Assembly (NCBI RefSeq): GCF_024372725.1
Contig: NZ_VOUA01000005.1
Location: 62,001 to 126,000, forward strand
Direction: 5' to 3'
DNA from: Methanosarcina sp. KYL-1
GTDB taxonomy: Archaea; Halobacteriota; Methanosarcinia; Methanosarcinales; Methanosarcinaceae
Length of the DNA: 64,000 nucleotides
Part shown: positions 37,351-47,221 of the stretch, in pieces
Layout of the letters: every line of letters starts with the position of its first letter
Position numbering within the stretch: position 1 is the first letter of the stretch
The notes under the pieces: model-generated
What the model was told of the DNA's origin: nothing
Databases searched by the model: none
What the model saw: the letters and a program-made list of their open reading frames with translations, nothing else
Translations under genes and position numbers: made by a program

Positions 37351-38625
37351 TTATTTTGCATATCTTTTGGAAGTGTATCTCTTTACGTAATACATATTTA
37401 TTAAAGTTGTGAACAGCAACGAAATTGATGTGGCGCTTGCAGCTCCAATAAGTCCGAATCTTGGTATTAATAAAATATTCAATATTGTATTCAGCGCAGC
37501 ACATACAGCACTGATCTTGAATATGATCTGAACTTTTCCGATGCTTGCAAGGCACCCTCCTATTGATACAAATGTAGAATAAATGGAATACCCGATAAGC
37601 AATGTGATCATTGGTATATATGCAGGCAGAAATTCCTCTTTGAAGACCATCACGATCAAAAACTTTCCGAAGATTGCAAGTATAACTGAAATACAAACTG
37701 TTATTGCAAACGATTTGAACATTGTGTTTTTGATAAGTTGTTGGATTTTGTTTAAGTCTCCCTTTCCATAATAGGTTGCTATTGAAGGTGTTGTAACTCT
37801 CTGTAATGCCTGTGGTAATAAGATAACTCCTTGCATAAAGATGATCGCGACCTCATAATACCCCACCTCTGTCTCATCCATGAAATGGCCTATCAGCAAG
37901 CTGTCGATTTGTGTATTAATCATTCCAATGGAGTTTGCAAGGACAACATAGAACCCAAACCATGAGATTTCTTTAAGAACAGTACTTGTAAGTTTTGAAG
38001 GTCGAACTAAAAAGTTTCTTATAAATGTAAGGGAAAGCATGCCCACCAGGATTGTAGGAATCACGAAGCCAAGTACCGCACCCATAACATCCATGTTCAA
38101 CCGGAGTACAAGTATGATGGAGATCACCAGTACTGATACATTCTGGAAAATGTTTACAACAGCATACCATTTCATCTCCCTTAGGCCATTCAAAGTCCCA
38201 ATGACAACCTTCTGCATGGAGATAAAAGGGAAGCAGAGTGCTGTGATCTTTAAGAGGTTTGTCATCTCAGAGTTGTGGAAGAAATGAATGGAGATAATTT
38301 CGGAAAGAGTATATAGCAACAAACCCATTGCAGATCCGCTTATCATGGACCCAAGAATTCCGGAAGAAACGAATTCATTGATCTTTGGCAGATCATCCTG
38401 GTATTGAGCGACGTATTTGGTCAGGGCCGATCCTATGCCAAATGCTGCGAACTGCATGCCGAACATGTAGATGGTAAAGACCAGGGTGTAAAGACCAAGT
38501 CCTGAAGGGCCCAGTGATCTTCCTAGCACTATTCTAAGTAGCAGGTGTGCAAAAGAGGCTGTTGCGAAACTGACGAACGACCATTGGACGTCTTTCATAG
38601 TTTTGCTGAATTTTAGGCTGAACAT
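37351..38625 (-). CDS. Polysaccharide flippase (Wzx/MATE-like)
   Basis: About 424 residues with 12 or more hydrophobic segments. It belongs to the oligosaccharide-flippase (PST) family: N-terminal amphipathic start followed by LRIVLGRSLGPSGLGLYTLVF, and a basic C-terminus. It would move lipid-linked sugar units across the membrane for surface polysaccharide assembly. It is the last gene of the minus-strand glycan operon. The frame opens at 38676; ATG 38625 is a more typical N-terminus, but neither has a strong ribosome binding site. Confidence 0.85.
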   Translation of the reverse strand: MFSLKFSKTMKDVQWSFVSFATASFAHLLLRIVLGRSLGPSGLGLYTLVFTIYMFGMQFAAFGIGSALTKYVAQYQDDLPKINEFVSSGILGSMISGSAMGLLLYTLSEIISIHFFHNSEMTNLLKITALCFPFISMQKVVIGTLNGLREMKWYAVVNIFQNVSVLVISIILVLRLNMDVMGAVLGFVIPTILVGMLSLTFIRNFLVRPSKLTSTVLKEISWFGFYVVLANSIGMINTQIDSLLIGHFMDETEVGYYEVAIIFMQGVILLPQALQRVTTPSIATYYGKGDLNKIQQLIKNTMFKSFAITVCISVILAIFGKFLIVMVFKEEFLPAYIPMITLLIGYSIYSTFVSIGGCLASIGKVQIIFKISAVCAALNTILNILLIPRFGLIGAASATSISLLFTTLINMYYVKRYTSKRYAK

Positions 38626-38773
38626 GGGTTGGCCTTTGAAATTATAATAGTTAATTGCAGATTGGACCCCTATCACATAAATGTTTAGGCAGTGTTGCTG
38701 CTTTACTGAATTTTACTGTAATGAAACATTTTTAGTCGTGTGTTCCCATTTTCCTCGATTATTTTACTATGAG

Positions 38774-40519
38774 TTAAGATTTAAAAATCTCAATATTAAC
38801 TGAGTCATATATCTTATTCACCGACTTATCATTTCTGAATCTATCAAAGTCTTCTTTAGTAAACCTTCCAACGGCCTTATAGCCAGGGACTTCTTGATAC
38901 AGCAATTCATCTATTGTTAAAATAATAACATATGTTCCTTTGCCCAATCCTAAATTGACATCCATAAAGTTTCCCGAGCTATTTAAATAACCGAAATGGT
39001 CAGCTGTATTATTCTGGCCGTATCTTCTTTCTTGATCGCCAAGTATGGCCTGAAATCTGTTTATCTGGCTCATTGGAGCACTAACAATTGACTCGTCTTT
39101 CACTTCATAAAACCAGTCCATTCCCTGTACTTCATTATGTGTAAGGGCAACGTTTGTACGATATACATTTGGAGAATCAAGGCATCCAAATAGGCTTAAA
39201 GTCCAGATAAACGAAAGGATCCCACAAACTATTAACAGCTTATACAAAGATTTTGAATTTTCCAAAAAAAGCAGGTATAAAGCACAGGCAAATAGAGGTA
39301 TCTGGGCATAAACTACAAAATTTAAATTCATAACTCTATCCGGCTGATGAGAGATTATCGGGTTGAGTAATAATATCATTTGTATAATCAACAGTAGTAA
39401 ATAAAATGTTAATAAATATGGATAGTTTTTAAGGGTATTTACTTTTAACAAATCTTTTCGGAAATATAAGTAAATTATCGAAATAAGGATGATAAGTGTA
39501 GGAATTAAATACCGACCATAAAAAAAACTAAACAATTGTATGTAATCAAAAAAATCAAAATTAAGTTTTGCCAATTTGTCGGTAGTTTCTACAAAGACCG
39601 GTTCTGTAATTCGATTTATAAAACTGACGTAGCTTTTTTCAAACCTTATAATTATAATTTCACTATATATATACCAAAAAATGAAAGAGACAATTAATAT
39701 TAAGTAACTATATACTTTAATTTTTGGAATCTTCAATACCTCTATATTTGAGCTTGATATGTATTTTGGTATTAAGTGAAATAAAAAAACAACAAACAGG
39801 AAATATACAATAAAAGGGTGGGTAAAGGGTATAAGTAACGTCATTAAAACAAATATTATTGAATATGAGGTGTCATTATACCTCCCAAGATATTTGTAAA
39901 AATAACATAAATACAAAGGCATAAATGCAAAAAAAAGTGCATGAGGGACATTCAAATAATTGTATATTCCTATATACAGGATAAAAGAAGAAACAAGTAC
40001 TAAGGAATGAATACAAGAATTGGAAAATAATTCTCTTGAATACAGGTAAATCCCGGAAATAAACACAAATGAAAAAATTATTGGAATAATGAAAGACGTT
40101 TCATGTGCTTCTAAATCAGAAATCACCGATATGCTAGCACCAATGATATGACTGGCAGGATATATATTCCAGCTTCCGAAATGCCCTGAAGTTGCAATAT
40201 GCAGATATTCTCCAATGTAGCCCATGTCATCGGCACGACCCATTGAATAATATCCCAGCATATAAGGTATGATCAATATTTCAAAGTGGTTTAAACAAAG
40301 GATAAGAGTACCCACTTTTTTCATTCCATTTAAAACTAAAAATGTTGCTACCAAATAACAAATTATTAAACCTAAATAAAAACTTAGTGGAAGCATCGAA
40401 TATATATCTACAACGTATCCGACCGGTTGAACATTCCTGAGCAGGAATAAATTCCTACTCTGAAGAATAAAGCAGAATATTGACAACAATGTAAATATTT
40501 GATTTTTTTTCATCTGCAT
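38774..40519 (-). CDS. Large polytopic membrane protein, possible GT-C glycosyltransferase or polysaccharide polymerase
   Basis: A 581-residue protein with about 11-13 transmembrane helices and a soluble C-terminal domain of about 110 residues. The loop GRADDMGYIGEYLHIATSGHFG after the third to fourth helix has adjacent acidic residues, as in the catalytic loop of GT-C transferases. An O-antigen polymerase-like role is an alternative, since it lies beside the flippase. The start ATG follows a G-rich ribosome binding site. AT-rich composition matches its neighbours. Confidence 0.7.
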   Translation of the reverse strand: MQMKKNQIFTLLSIFCFILQSRNLFLLRNVQPVGYVVDIYSMLPLSFYLGLIICYLVATFLVLNGMKKVGTLILCLNHFEILIIPYMLGYYSMGRADDMGYIGEYLHIATSGHFGSWNIYPASHIIGASISVISDLEAHETSFIIPIIFSFVFISGIYLYSRELFSNSCIHSLVLVSSFILYIGIYNYLNVPHALFFAFMPLYLCYFYKYLGRYNDTSYSIIFVLMTLLIPFTHPFIVYFLFVVFLFHLIPKYISSSNIEVLKIPKIKVYSYLILIVSFIFWYIYSEIIIIRFEKSYVSFINRITEPVFVETTDKLAKLNFDFFDYIQLFSFFYGRYLIPTLIILISIIYLYFRKDLLKVNTLKNYPYLLTFYLLLLIIQMILLLNPIISHQPDRVMNLNFVVYAQIPLFACALYLLFLENSKSLYKLLIVCGILSFIWTLSLFGCLDSPNVYRTNVALTHNEVQGMDWFYEVKDESIVSAPMSQINRFQAILGDQERRYGQNNTADHFGYLNSSGNFMDVNLGLGKGTYVIILTIDELLYQEVPGYKAVGRFTKEDFDRFRNDKSVNKIYDSVNIEIFKS

Positions 40520-40554
40520 AAGGAACCCCCACCATATAAATTCCCACCAGTTGA

Positions 40555-41751
40555 TTAGACGTCAAGATTAATAAACCCAACTTCGGAATAAATATTTGCT
40601 ATCTTTCTGGCTATAACGTCCCAGGTAAATTGTTCTGAATATTCCTTAATCTTAATATTGTCCCATTCTTTATTCAGTGCTAGCAAAATGTTTTCTTCTA
40701 GCTCTTTTGTTCTCCCAGTTTCACACAGCAATCCATAATCATCGGAAGTGATTATTTCAGGAACGCCGCCTACCTTCGTACCAACGAATGGTTTTCCACA
40801 TCCCAAGCATTCAAACATAACTGTTGGGTTCCCTTCATTTAAGCTCGGCAACACAAACACATCACATGCATTTAACCAGATGGGAATCTCATCATGTGGT
40901 CTGCTACCCACTACTTTCACATAATCCTGTAAGCCTCTTGATACAATCTGTTTTTTTAATTTTTTTTCTAAAACCCCTCCACCGACTATATAACACTGGA
41001 CGTCGTTTCTACGTTTCACAACTTCGCCCATAGCTTCAATCAGATATTTGTGCCCTTTGATCTCAAGCAGGCTCCCAACCGTTAAGATGATTTTTTTACC
41101 ATGGGGTATATTTAGTGCATTTCTACACTTTTTTTGATCCTCTGGATAAAATAAATCATCCCTGTAACCATTTGGCAGAACTGTGACAGGGGTTTTTACA
41201 GTTAGTTTTCTTATACATTCTAGGTTGCTTTTGCTCACTGTAATTATATGATCTGCTGAGTTAAGCACATATTCTATTCTTTCCTTCCATTCTTCATCCT
41301 TAAATGGTAAATTATAAATGTCATAGCCATGTGTAGTAACCACAAACGGTACACTATATTTTTCTTTAATCTTTGCACCAACATACCCAGATGACCACGT
41401 GAAGTGAGAATGGATTATATTAAATTCTACTTTCTTCTTGTTTATTGTGTTCTCCACAGCTTTATAATGTTTTTCGCCGAGCCTTTTGTACTGCGCATCA
41501 AGTGGTGCATATATAATCTTGGTTGGCCATACCTTTATATTAGGGGGAATGTTGGTTTTATCAATTTTGTGATCCAGTTTAAATATATCCAGGTAGGGAA
41601 TTGTGATGTATTTAGAAATTTCTGCAATGGGGTTTGACCTGACTAAAACAGAGCATTCGTTAAAATACTTGCATAAACTGTTAATAGACTCTTTTTGGAA
41701 AGAATTGTATGAATGCACTACAAATAATATATTATCGTTTGAATGAATCAA
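40555..41751 (-). CDS. Family 4 (GT-B fold) glycosyltransferase
   Basis: A 398-residue glycosyltransferase of the GT4 family. The C-terminal domain has GSLLEIKGHKYLIEAM, VKVVGSRPHDEIP and LPSLNEGNPTVMFECLGCGKP, the E-x7-E motif that binds the nucleotide sugar. The N-terminal domain carries the acceptor region (FNIIHSHFTWSSGYVG, TTHGYDIYN). It would add a sugar to a lipid-linked chain on the inner membrane face. It starts with TTG at 41751, with AAGGGG seven bases upstream. Confidence 0.9.
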   Translation of the reverse strand: MIHSNDNILFVVHSYNSFQKESINSLCKYFNECSVLVRSNPIAEISKYITIPYLDIFKLDHKIDKTNIPPNIKVWPTKIIYAPLDAQYKRLGEKHYKAVENTINKKKVEFNIIHSHFTWSSGYVGAKIKEKYSVPFVVTTHGYDIYNLPFKDEEWKERIEYVLNSADHIITVSKSNLECIRKLTVKTPVTVLPNGYRDDLFYPEDQKKCRNALNIPHGKKIILTVGSLLEIKGHKYLIEAMGEVVKRRNDVQCYIVGGGVLEKKLKKQIVSRGLQDYVKVVGSRPHDEIPIWLNACDVFVLPSLNEGNPTVMFECLGCGKPFVGTKVGGVPEIITSDDYGLLCETGRTKELEENILLALNKEWDNIKIKEYSEQFTWDVIARKIANIYSEVGFINLDV

Positions 41752-41932
41752 AAAATATCCCCTTCTAATTTAATGCGTTTATTGTATCCAGATCCCCGAG
41801 TTTGAAATCCTTCCAATTTCCCCTCTTTTTTCAAGGCAGGATTTTAATGAGACCTGATCCGTTTTTTGTATGCTGGATCGAAAATCATATTATCTAGCTG
41901 ATGCACACAAAGCAACATACTTTTATTCAAGC

Positions 41933-42973
41933 TCATGGCCCCCTCCCATAAGTCAAATAATTCTCCACAAATTCTACCATAAAGGAAGTAACATCAATTT
42001 TGTCTCTTATCAGCCCCTCTCTCTTTTTACCCCAATCACTCTTGGAATTTGGATTTTTGACCAGTTCGATTGCTTTTTTGAGGGCTTCATCAGAATCATT
42101 GTAATTTAATACCAATCCATATTTCTCTTCGAGCTCTATGAAATTGCCCATTGTCCCGACAAGAGATGAAACGTAAATAGAGGGAGTACCCAGAATGGCA
42201 CCTTCAACTGCTGTTGTTCCTCCATCCCCGACATATAAACTGGCATAATAAAGTAAATCATGTAACTTGTCTGGTGAAGTTTTAATACGATATTTATCAA
42301 GTGCATCATCCAATTTACTTTCAGAAGTAATTAATACCTTCCCATACTTCTCAAGCTCTTTTACAAACTCAATTTTGTTTTGTATTCCATGATGACCAAT
42401 ATCATGAGCTGCACTCCAGGATACAAATCTCAAAATTATGAAAGTATCATCCTCATGTAACCCTAATTCACTTAGAACTTCGGGATTAGGTGTAAAGTAA
42501 TTTGGATGTAAATATGCTAGTTCATGGTAGCCATTATACCGGATTTGTTTTTTTCCAAAATCCTTTTTAAAACACGAAGGAGTAAGAACCACATTTGTAA
42601 ATGGAGTTGTAATCATGTTAGTTAATTTTGCATGTTCTGTGTCTGTAAAAGTAATTGATTTTGCTTTTGTGATTTTTGAAATGTGTGCACCAAATATGTT
42701 TCCGATGCCAACGATTATATCTATATCATATTTTCTTTGTGTTTTGTAAGTTTTCAAATCCCCTTTAATTAGCAGGTTTGCATACCCCAATAAGTCCTTG
42801 GCACTTTTTCCATAAACTTCATATTTCAAATTATATCTATTCAAAAGATCTATTGTGACATCCTTATCAATAGTGTTTATATATATTCTGTGACCACGCT
42901 TTTGCATTTCCCATATGAAATTTTTAAGAAAATGAACATGTGCCGGATGACCAATATCAACTAGAATTTTCAT
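41933..42973 (-). CDS. DUF354 family GT-B-like protein
   Basis: A 346-residue protein. The start MKILVDIGHPAHVHFLKNF and GGTTAVEGAILGTPSIYVSS are typical of DUF354, a GT-B-fold family related to UDP-GlcNAc 2-epimerase and MurG-type transferases. Members are common in archaeal surface-glycan loci but not biochemically defined. GGGG before the ATG supports the start. It lies in the operon between the GT4 transferase and the DegT aminotransferase. Confidence 0.82.
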   Translation of the reverse strand: MKILVDIGHPAHVHFLKNFIWEMQKRGHRIYINTIDKDVTIDLLNRYNLKYEVYGKSAKDLLGYANLLIKGDLKTYKTQRKYDIDIIVGIGNIFGAHISKITKAKSITFTDTEHAKLTNMITTPFTNVVLTPSCFKKDFGKKQIRYNGYHELAYLHPNYFTPNPEVLSELGLHEDDTFIILRFVSWSAAHDIGHHGIQNKIEFVKELEKYGKVLITSESKLDDALDKYRIKTSPDKLHDLLYYASLYVGDGGTTAVEGAILGTPSIYVSSLVGTMGNFIELEEKYGLVLNYNDSDEALKKAIELVKNPNSKSDWGKKREGLIRDKIDVTSFMVEFVENYLTYGRGP

Positions 42974-43027
42974 AAAAATATCCCCATTTAATTTTGTATA
43001 TTTGACAAATATTGATATTCTTGAATT

Positions 43028-44224
43028 TCATAAGTGAGGCCAATGATTTAGTAGATCGATGATTTTGTCAAGATTTCTTTTGTTAATATTTGGATGAGTG
43101 GGGATGGTCAAGGTTTTATTTGCCATTTTTTCAGCTATCGTGTAGTCTGGGGATTTCTCGTTGAACAGTTGTGGAAGTGAGGATGTAATGTATGGAGTTA
43201 CTTCTATCCCCGACCTTACGAAAGCATTTATCAGGTTCTTTCGATCCTCTCTATCTATATTTTCAAAGTATATTGGAAAACGTGAAAAGGTCGGTTTCAT
43301 ATGCTCAGGTACTTCTGGAAACAACAAGCCATTCCGGTCTAAATTATTCATCAGATAACTGGCATTTTTAATCCTTGCATTATTATAAACGTCTAACTTG
43401 GAAAGCTGCTGTAAGCCCAGAGTAGCCTGAAATTCTGTATACTTATACGTTAATCCCTGGACCTCAGAATATGTGGTTGAACGTGTTTCCCCCAGATTTT
43501 TATTCCCCATTATTCTATATACTGATGAGTAAAAAAAGTTAACGTTGCAAAGAGAATATCCGATCATGTACGCAAATGTTTTTGTTTGATGTATTATCCC
43601 ATATTTTTTAAAAGTATCATTGATTGCAGATATCTTATATGAAACCTCTCTGTTATTGGTACAAACAATGCCACCATGAATCGTAGTGATTGGTTTTCCC
43701 ATATTCAAACTGAATAATCCGGCATCTCCAAAAGTACCGACTTTCTTCCCTTTAAATTCAGCACCAAATGACTGGCAAGCGTCCTCAATCACAAAGGCTC
43801 CATGCTCATGGGAAATTTCTGTGATCTCATCTATGGAGCAAGGATAACCGAACATGTGGGCTGCAATCACAACCTTAGTGTTACTTGATATTTTGTCACG
43901 AAGGTTGTCTGGATCTATATTGTATGTGTATGGCTCGATGTCAACAAATTTGAGCTTAAAACCCATCTCATTAACAAGTCTAGGGATATCTTCACAGGTG
44001 TATGCAGGAATAATTACCTCATCACCTTTTTTTAAATCACATGCTTTCAGTATGGTATACAACCCGGAAAAACCGGAACTTGTAAGATTCACATACCTGC
44101 AATTCAGATAATTAGAGATTTCATCTCGAAATGTTGCACAGCCCGTTGAATTATTCGTTAAATATGTGAAAGCGGTTTTCAAAATTTCCTGTGGATAAAT
44201 GGGCGCTTGAGAAATTGAGATCAT
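43028..44224 (-). CDS. DegT/DnrJ/EryC1/StrS family sugar aminotransferase
   Basis: A 398-residue PLP enzyme. Conserved parts: LTSSGFSGLYTILKACDLKKGDEVI, the Asp-containing EDACQSFGAEFKG, and the presumed PLP-binding Lys in SLNMGKPITTIHGG. These enzymes transfer an amino group from glutamate to a keto-sugar nucleotide, making an amino sugar. This fits the deacetylase and acyltransferases around it: an amino group is a natural place for an acyl group. Start has GGAG seven bases upstream. Confidence 0.88.
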   Translation of the reverse strand: MISISQAPIYPQEILKTAFTYLTNNSTGCATFRDEISNYLNCRYVNLTSSGFSGLYTILKACDLKKGDEVIIPAYTCEDIPRLVNEMGFKLKFVDIEPYTYNIDPDNLRDKISSNTKVVIAAHMFGYPCSIDEITEISHEHGAFVIEDACQSFGAEFKGKKVGTFGDAGLFSLNMGKPITTIHGGIVCTNNREVSYKISAINDTFKKYGIIHQTKTFAYMIGYSLCNVNFFYSSVYRIMGNKNLGETRSTTYSEVQGLTYKYTEFQATLGLQQLSKLDVYNNARIKNASYLMNNLDRNGLLFPEVPEHMKPTFSRFPIYFENIDREDRKNLINAFVRSGIEVTPYITSSLPQLFNEKSPDYTIAEKMANKTLTIPTHPNINKRNLDKIIDLLNHWPHL

Positions 44225-44340
44225 TGCATGACTCCTAACCTGTCCCGTTCAATATCAATGCTATAGCAACATGTCCTAAATTTGCGACTTTAACTCTTTA
44301 TTACTTTTATTCTCGGTGAGGGATTTACGTATATAATACA

Positions 44341-45378
44341 TCACGGCACCTCCCTCCTGATATTCGGCCCGATTCGGGTTGTCCATGTTAAGGGTAATCT
44401 ACTCCATATCTTTGCATGTTTCCTGTATTCATCCTGGGGTGGTTTTGGGATCTTTGTCGGGGGATAATAACAGTAATTTAATGGAAATTCGGTACAACCC
44501 CAACGAGATTTAAATACATGGTTCCCGGAATTAACCAGACTTCTTCCAAAATCAACCCATAACATATTATTCTCAGATGCGTATTCCACACAATTCCAGT
44601 ACATGAAATCATTAGGAGCATAATTTAAAAAGTCAGGCAGGGATGCTCCCCATGCTGTAATCAAAACATCTTTGAATGTAAGGAGATAGAAAGCAGCTAT
44701 CGGGAGGTCACCTAAATTTGCTCTGGTAATAAGGGTCTTATCAGGGAAATGCTTAAGTATGCTTTTAAAAAATTCCTGATCATGGATAGGGGTGCCCAGA
44801 CGCTTCATACTCCACGAATATATCTCGTAGAATTTTGAGACCCCATCTAAGCTTGAATCAACTTCGTGTTTTAAATCACTTTTTTTTCCTTTTCTTATTC
44901 TATTTCTAACATTTCTGTTCATTTTGTTCCATATTTGATCATGCCCTCCGGAAACATCTAAAAGAAAAGTAGAGTAGTTTCTTGTGAAGATGAGGTTTCC
45001 ATGATTATTATTTTTGAAACTTCGAAACTCACAATAATCTACTCCCAGTTTATTTCCAATATCAATTGCCTCATCATTTAGTGCTTTCCCGATAAGCTCA
45101 TCAACAGCACAAACGCCTCCATAAGGAGCAAACGGAACAGATACAAGCCGTCTTCCAAAAAATATACTGGTCATATAAAATAGCGGTAAAATGCCAACTA
45201 TGTCTCCCTCATCATCTTCCGCAAATAAATAGTACGGTTCATGGTCATAGGTCTCCTGGATGACCTTCTTCCACCCAATCTGGTGATAAAACGTGGTGCT
45301 ATCATTTCTCGTGACAAAGTCTTCCCATTTTTTTTCATCTCTTGGTCTCAATAGTTTAATCTCGAATTCCATAATCAT
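44341..45378 (-). CDS. FemAB-like GNAT-fold aminoacyl/acyltransferase
   Basis: A 345-residue protein of the FemAB-related group (BioF2-like acetyltransferase domain): TFYHQIGWKKVIQETYDHEPYY, RLVSVPFAPYGGVC, MNRNVRNRIRKGKKSD, ADLPIAAF-like strand, and FGRSLVNSGNHVFKSRWG. In bacteria FemX-type enzymes add amino acids from aminoacyl-tRNA to cell-wall precursors; related ones lie in exopolysaccharide loci. Here it may put an aminoacyl group on a surface sugar. The start overlaps the end of the upstream deacetylase by about 20 bases, so they are cotranslated. Confidence 0.83.
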   Translation of the reverse strand: MIMEFEIKLLRPRDEKKWEDFVTRNDSTTFYHQIGWKKVIQETYDHEPYYLFAEDDEGDIVGILPLFYMTSIFFGRRLVSVPFAPYGGVCAVDELIGKALNDEAIDIGNKLGVDYCEFRSFKNNNHGNLIFTRNYSTFLLDVSGGHDQIWNKMNRNVRNRIRKGKKSDLKHEVDSSLDGVSKFYEIYSWSMKRLGTPIHDQEFFKSILKHFPDKTLITRANLGDLPIAAFYLLTFKDVLITAWGASLPDFLNYAPNDFMYWNCVEYASENNMLWVDFGRSLVNSGNHVFKSRWGCTEFPLNYCYYPPTKIPKPPQDEYRKHAKIWSRLPLTWTTRIGPNIRREVP

Positions 45379-46273
45379 TACCTAACAGATCCCTTAGGGG
45401 AATTTTGTCTACATTGTCTAAATTTTTCAACACATAACGGATCCTTTTTTCAACGATTTTCCCTTTTAGAATCCAGTATAAAGGTCTCCCATTCCCAATA
45501 GCAGGAAATTTTTCAGTAGAAATATCAATTGGATGAAAATAAAAAATCGTATGGCCTCTACTCAAACTCTGCTTCAGCCCTTTATATATTAGATGAGAAC
45601 CTAAAAACCTCAGCATTGGTCCACCTGAAGTCGGGATCTTGATCCCCATATCATAATATGCCCATGGAAACTCAACAAAATTCCTGTTTTTAGTTGGTTC
45701 CAGACTACCTGGAGCTGGGTAATAAGGGATAGAAGAAACACCTTTAAGAGGAGAGCCTGATTTATTATACAGAGAATTTACAGTCACTGATGAATCGTAC
45801 TTGAATCCAATTTTTTCGAGTGAATCAAGCATCCATCCTGCAACGAATGCATTAGGAGCCCGGTATCCAATTACTTCCTGCCCGGAAATCCTTTCAAGTA
45901 TTTTCTTTGCCTTCAGGGTGGTTGCCTCAAATTCTTCAATGCTCGTCAAAGGTTCTTTTGTCCTTGGATCGATACAGCATGCGTGGTCCGCACCATGGCA
46001 TGCAATTTCATGCCCTCTTTCGGAAACCAATTCTATGAGTCCCGGGTAATGATCTGCAACATCCGCAACAACAAAAAACGTAGCAGTTATGTTAAATTCA
46101 TCAAGAATATCCAGTATTTTTCTTGTCGGCTCACTCAAGTAATCGTATCTTTTGTTCCATTTTTCAAAAAACTCGTTTACATCTTTATAAACAGAAAAAC
46201 TGGACCCACAAACAGATGGTATATGGTACCAGTCTTCAAGGTCAACTGTAATTGATAAACTACTATTTCTCAT
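45356..46273 (-). CDS. NodB-like polysaccharide deacetylase (XrtA/DUF3473-type)
   Basis: About 305 residues. It starts SLSITVDLEDWYHIPSV with the catalytic Asp, then CHGADH with metal-binding His, GYRAPN, and a C-terminal part like DUF3473 (HTIFYFHPIDIST). It deacetylates N-acetyl sugars in a polysaccharide or precursor. It resembles deacetylases of bacterial exopolysaccharide/exosortase loci. The frame opens upstream to 46468, but that part is made of a 101-bp duplicated sequence and is not family-like, so I start at ATG 46273. It is the first gene of the minus-strand operon. Confidence 0.88.
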   Translation of the reverse strand: MRNSSLSITVDLEDWYHIPSVCGSSFSVYKDVNEFFEKWNKRYDYLSEPTRKILDILDEFNITATFFVVADVADHYPGLIELVSERGHEIACHGADHACCIDPRTKEPLTSIEEFEATTLKAKKILERISGQEVIGYRAPNAFVAGWMLDSLEKIGFKYDSSVTVNSLYNKSGSPLKGVSSIPYYPAPGSLEPTKNRNFVEFPWAYYDMGIKIPTSGGPMLRFLGSHLIYKGLKQSLSRGHTIFYFHPIDISTEKFPAIGNGRPLYWILKGKIVEKRIRYVLKNLDNVDKIPLRDLLGNDYGIRD

Positions 46274-46277
46274 ACTT

Positions 46278-46480
46278 AGCATACTCTGATTCCCGCTACG
46301 GCGTTTCATCAAAATCTTTTTCCCGAAATTGACTGCAAGATCCCTGAATAACATAGACCCTTTCCAGCAATACTTGGAGAGCATACTCTTGTTCTCACAA
46401 CTGAGTTTCATCAATTTTTGTCTCAAAATTGACTGCAAGACCCACTGAATAACATAGACCCTGTACAATTCGTAAATGCG
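46278..46480. repeat. About 101-bp imperfect tandem duplication upstream of the deacetylase
   Basis: Two copies (about 46278-46378 and 46379-46480) share blocks such as gtttcatcaa, aaattgactgcaaga and ctgaataacatagaccct with the same spacing. They make up the region just upstream of the operon's first gene and so include the probable promoter/leader. Confidence 0.75.
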
Positions 46481-46522
46481 GATCGTTCTCAGCTTGCAGC
46501 TCTTTGTGAAATCTTCCCTATT

Positions 46523-46660
46523 TTATCGGAATAGGCCGATGGCCTCTTCGGGATCTCTGCCGATCTTGCTTAAAGTCTCGGAGTGATGGCTGATATTCTG
46601 GCCCATGTCCCTTATCCGGCGTATAATGTCGATCTGCCTTACAGAGTTGGAGGAACTTAT
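46523..46660 (-). pseudogene. Small coding remnant
   Basis: The last 45 codons of a lost gene appear on the minus strand: VRQIDIIRRIRDMGQNISHH and SKIGRDPEEAIGLF, ending in a stop at 46523. The sequence has coding-type composition, and a frame break lies upstream around 46660. The family is not recognised. Confidence 0.4.
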
Positions 46661-47068
46661 TGATTATGAAATCACAATTTTCAATGGCAATCGTCAGAGG
46701 CACCATAGCGAATTTTTGTGGCGTTGTAAAGCGTTTCACTTCCTCCGTCCTGTGATTTCTCAACTTTCATCCACGTTCATCCCGGTATCATATCCCGGTA
46801 TCATTCTCATCATTTTCTCTCCTGCAGGTTTTGTATTTGCAGGTTTTGCAGTTCCATCCAGCAGACGTTATAATCGGTTTCTCGCTCCCGGATCGCTATC
46901 TCTGGAGCTGATCGACAGGTCCATTGGAAGGATTCGATTTGCTGTTTCGGAGGCAAGCTATTAGCTGGTAACACGCTTTGTGTAAGTTTCGATCGCTTTT
47001 CTTGCAGGTTCTGTTGTCTACAGCAGCCTGGGAACAGAACTCGGATCTTGACAGACACTTTGTTCGTA
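46661..47068. other. Degraded intergenic region
   Basis: About 400 bases between the remnant and the small frame at 47069. It contains coding-like pieces in changing frames, including short repeats of ttgcaggttttgcag type near 46825-46850. No intact gene. Confidence 0.4.
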
Positions 47069-47221
47069 TTACAATACATCCAAAATGATTGCCAGCCCCA
47101 CATCCTTTTTTGCGAGCATCAAAGCCGTCCCCACGATAACAGCTGTCCCTATGGCAACTTCCTTCTCAGGAATCTGAAGTATCACAGTAACCTTAGGTGA
47201 AGCATCCCCCGATAAATTCAT
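47069..47221 (-). CDS. Putative 50-residue protein or gene fragment
   Basis: An open frame of 50 codons from ATG 47221 to TAA 47069. It encodes MNLSGDASPKVTVILQIPEK and then a hydrophobic stretch (VAIGTAVIVGTALMLA) ending in LAIILDVL. Codon use looks real. GTGGAG lies just before the ATG, spaced too closely for a normal site. It may be the end of a decayed gene or a small membrane protein. Confidence 0.35.
   Translation of the reverse strand: MNLSGDASPKVTVILQIPEKEVAIGTAVIVGTALMLAKKDVGLAIILDVL

Noticed and set aside
46274-46468. N-terminal extension of the polysaccharide deacetylase
   Set aside because: It is made of a duplicated 101-bp sequence and lies before the conserved start of the family.
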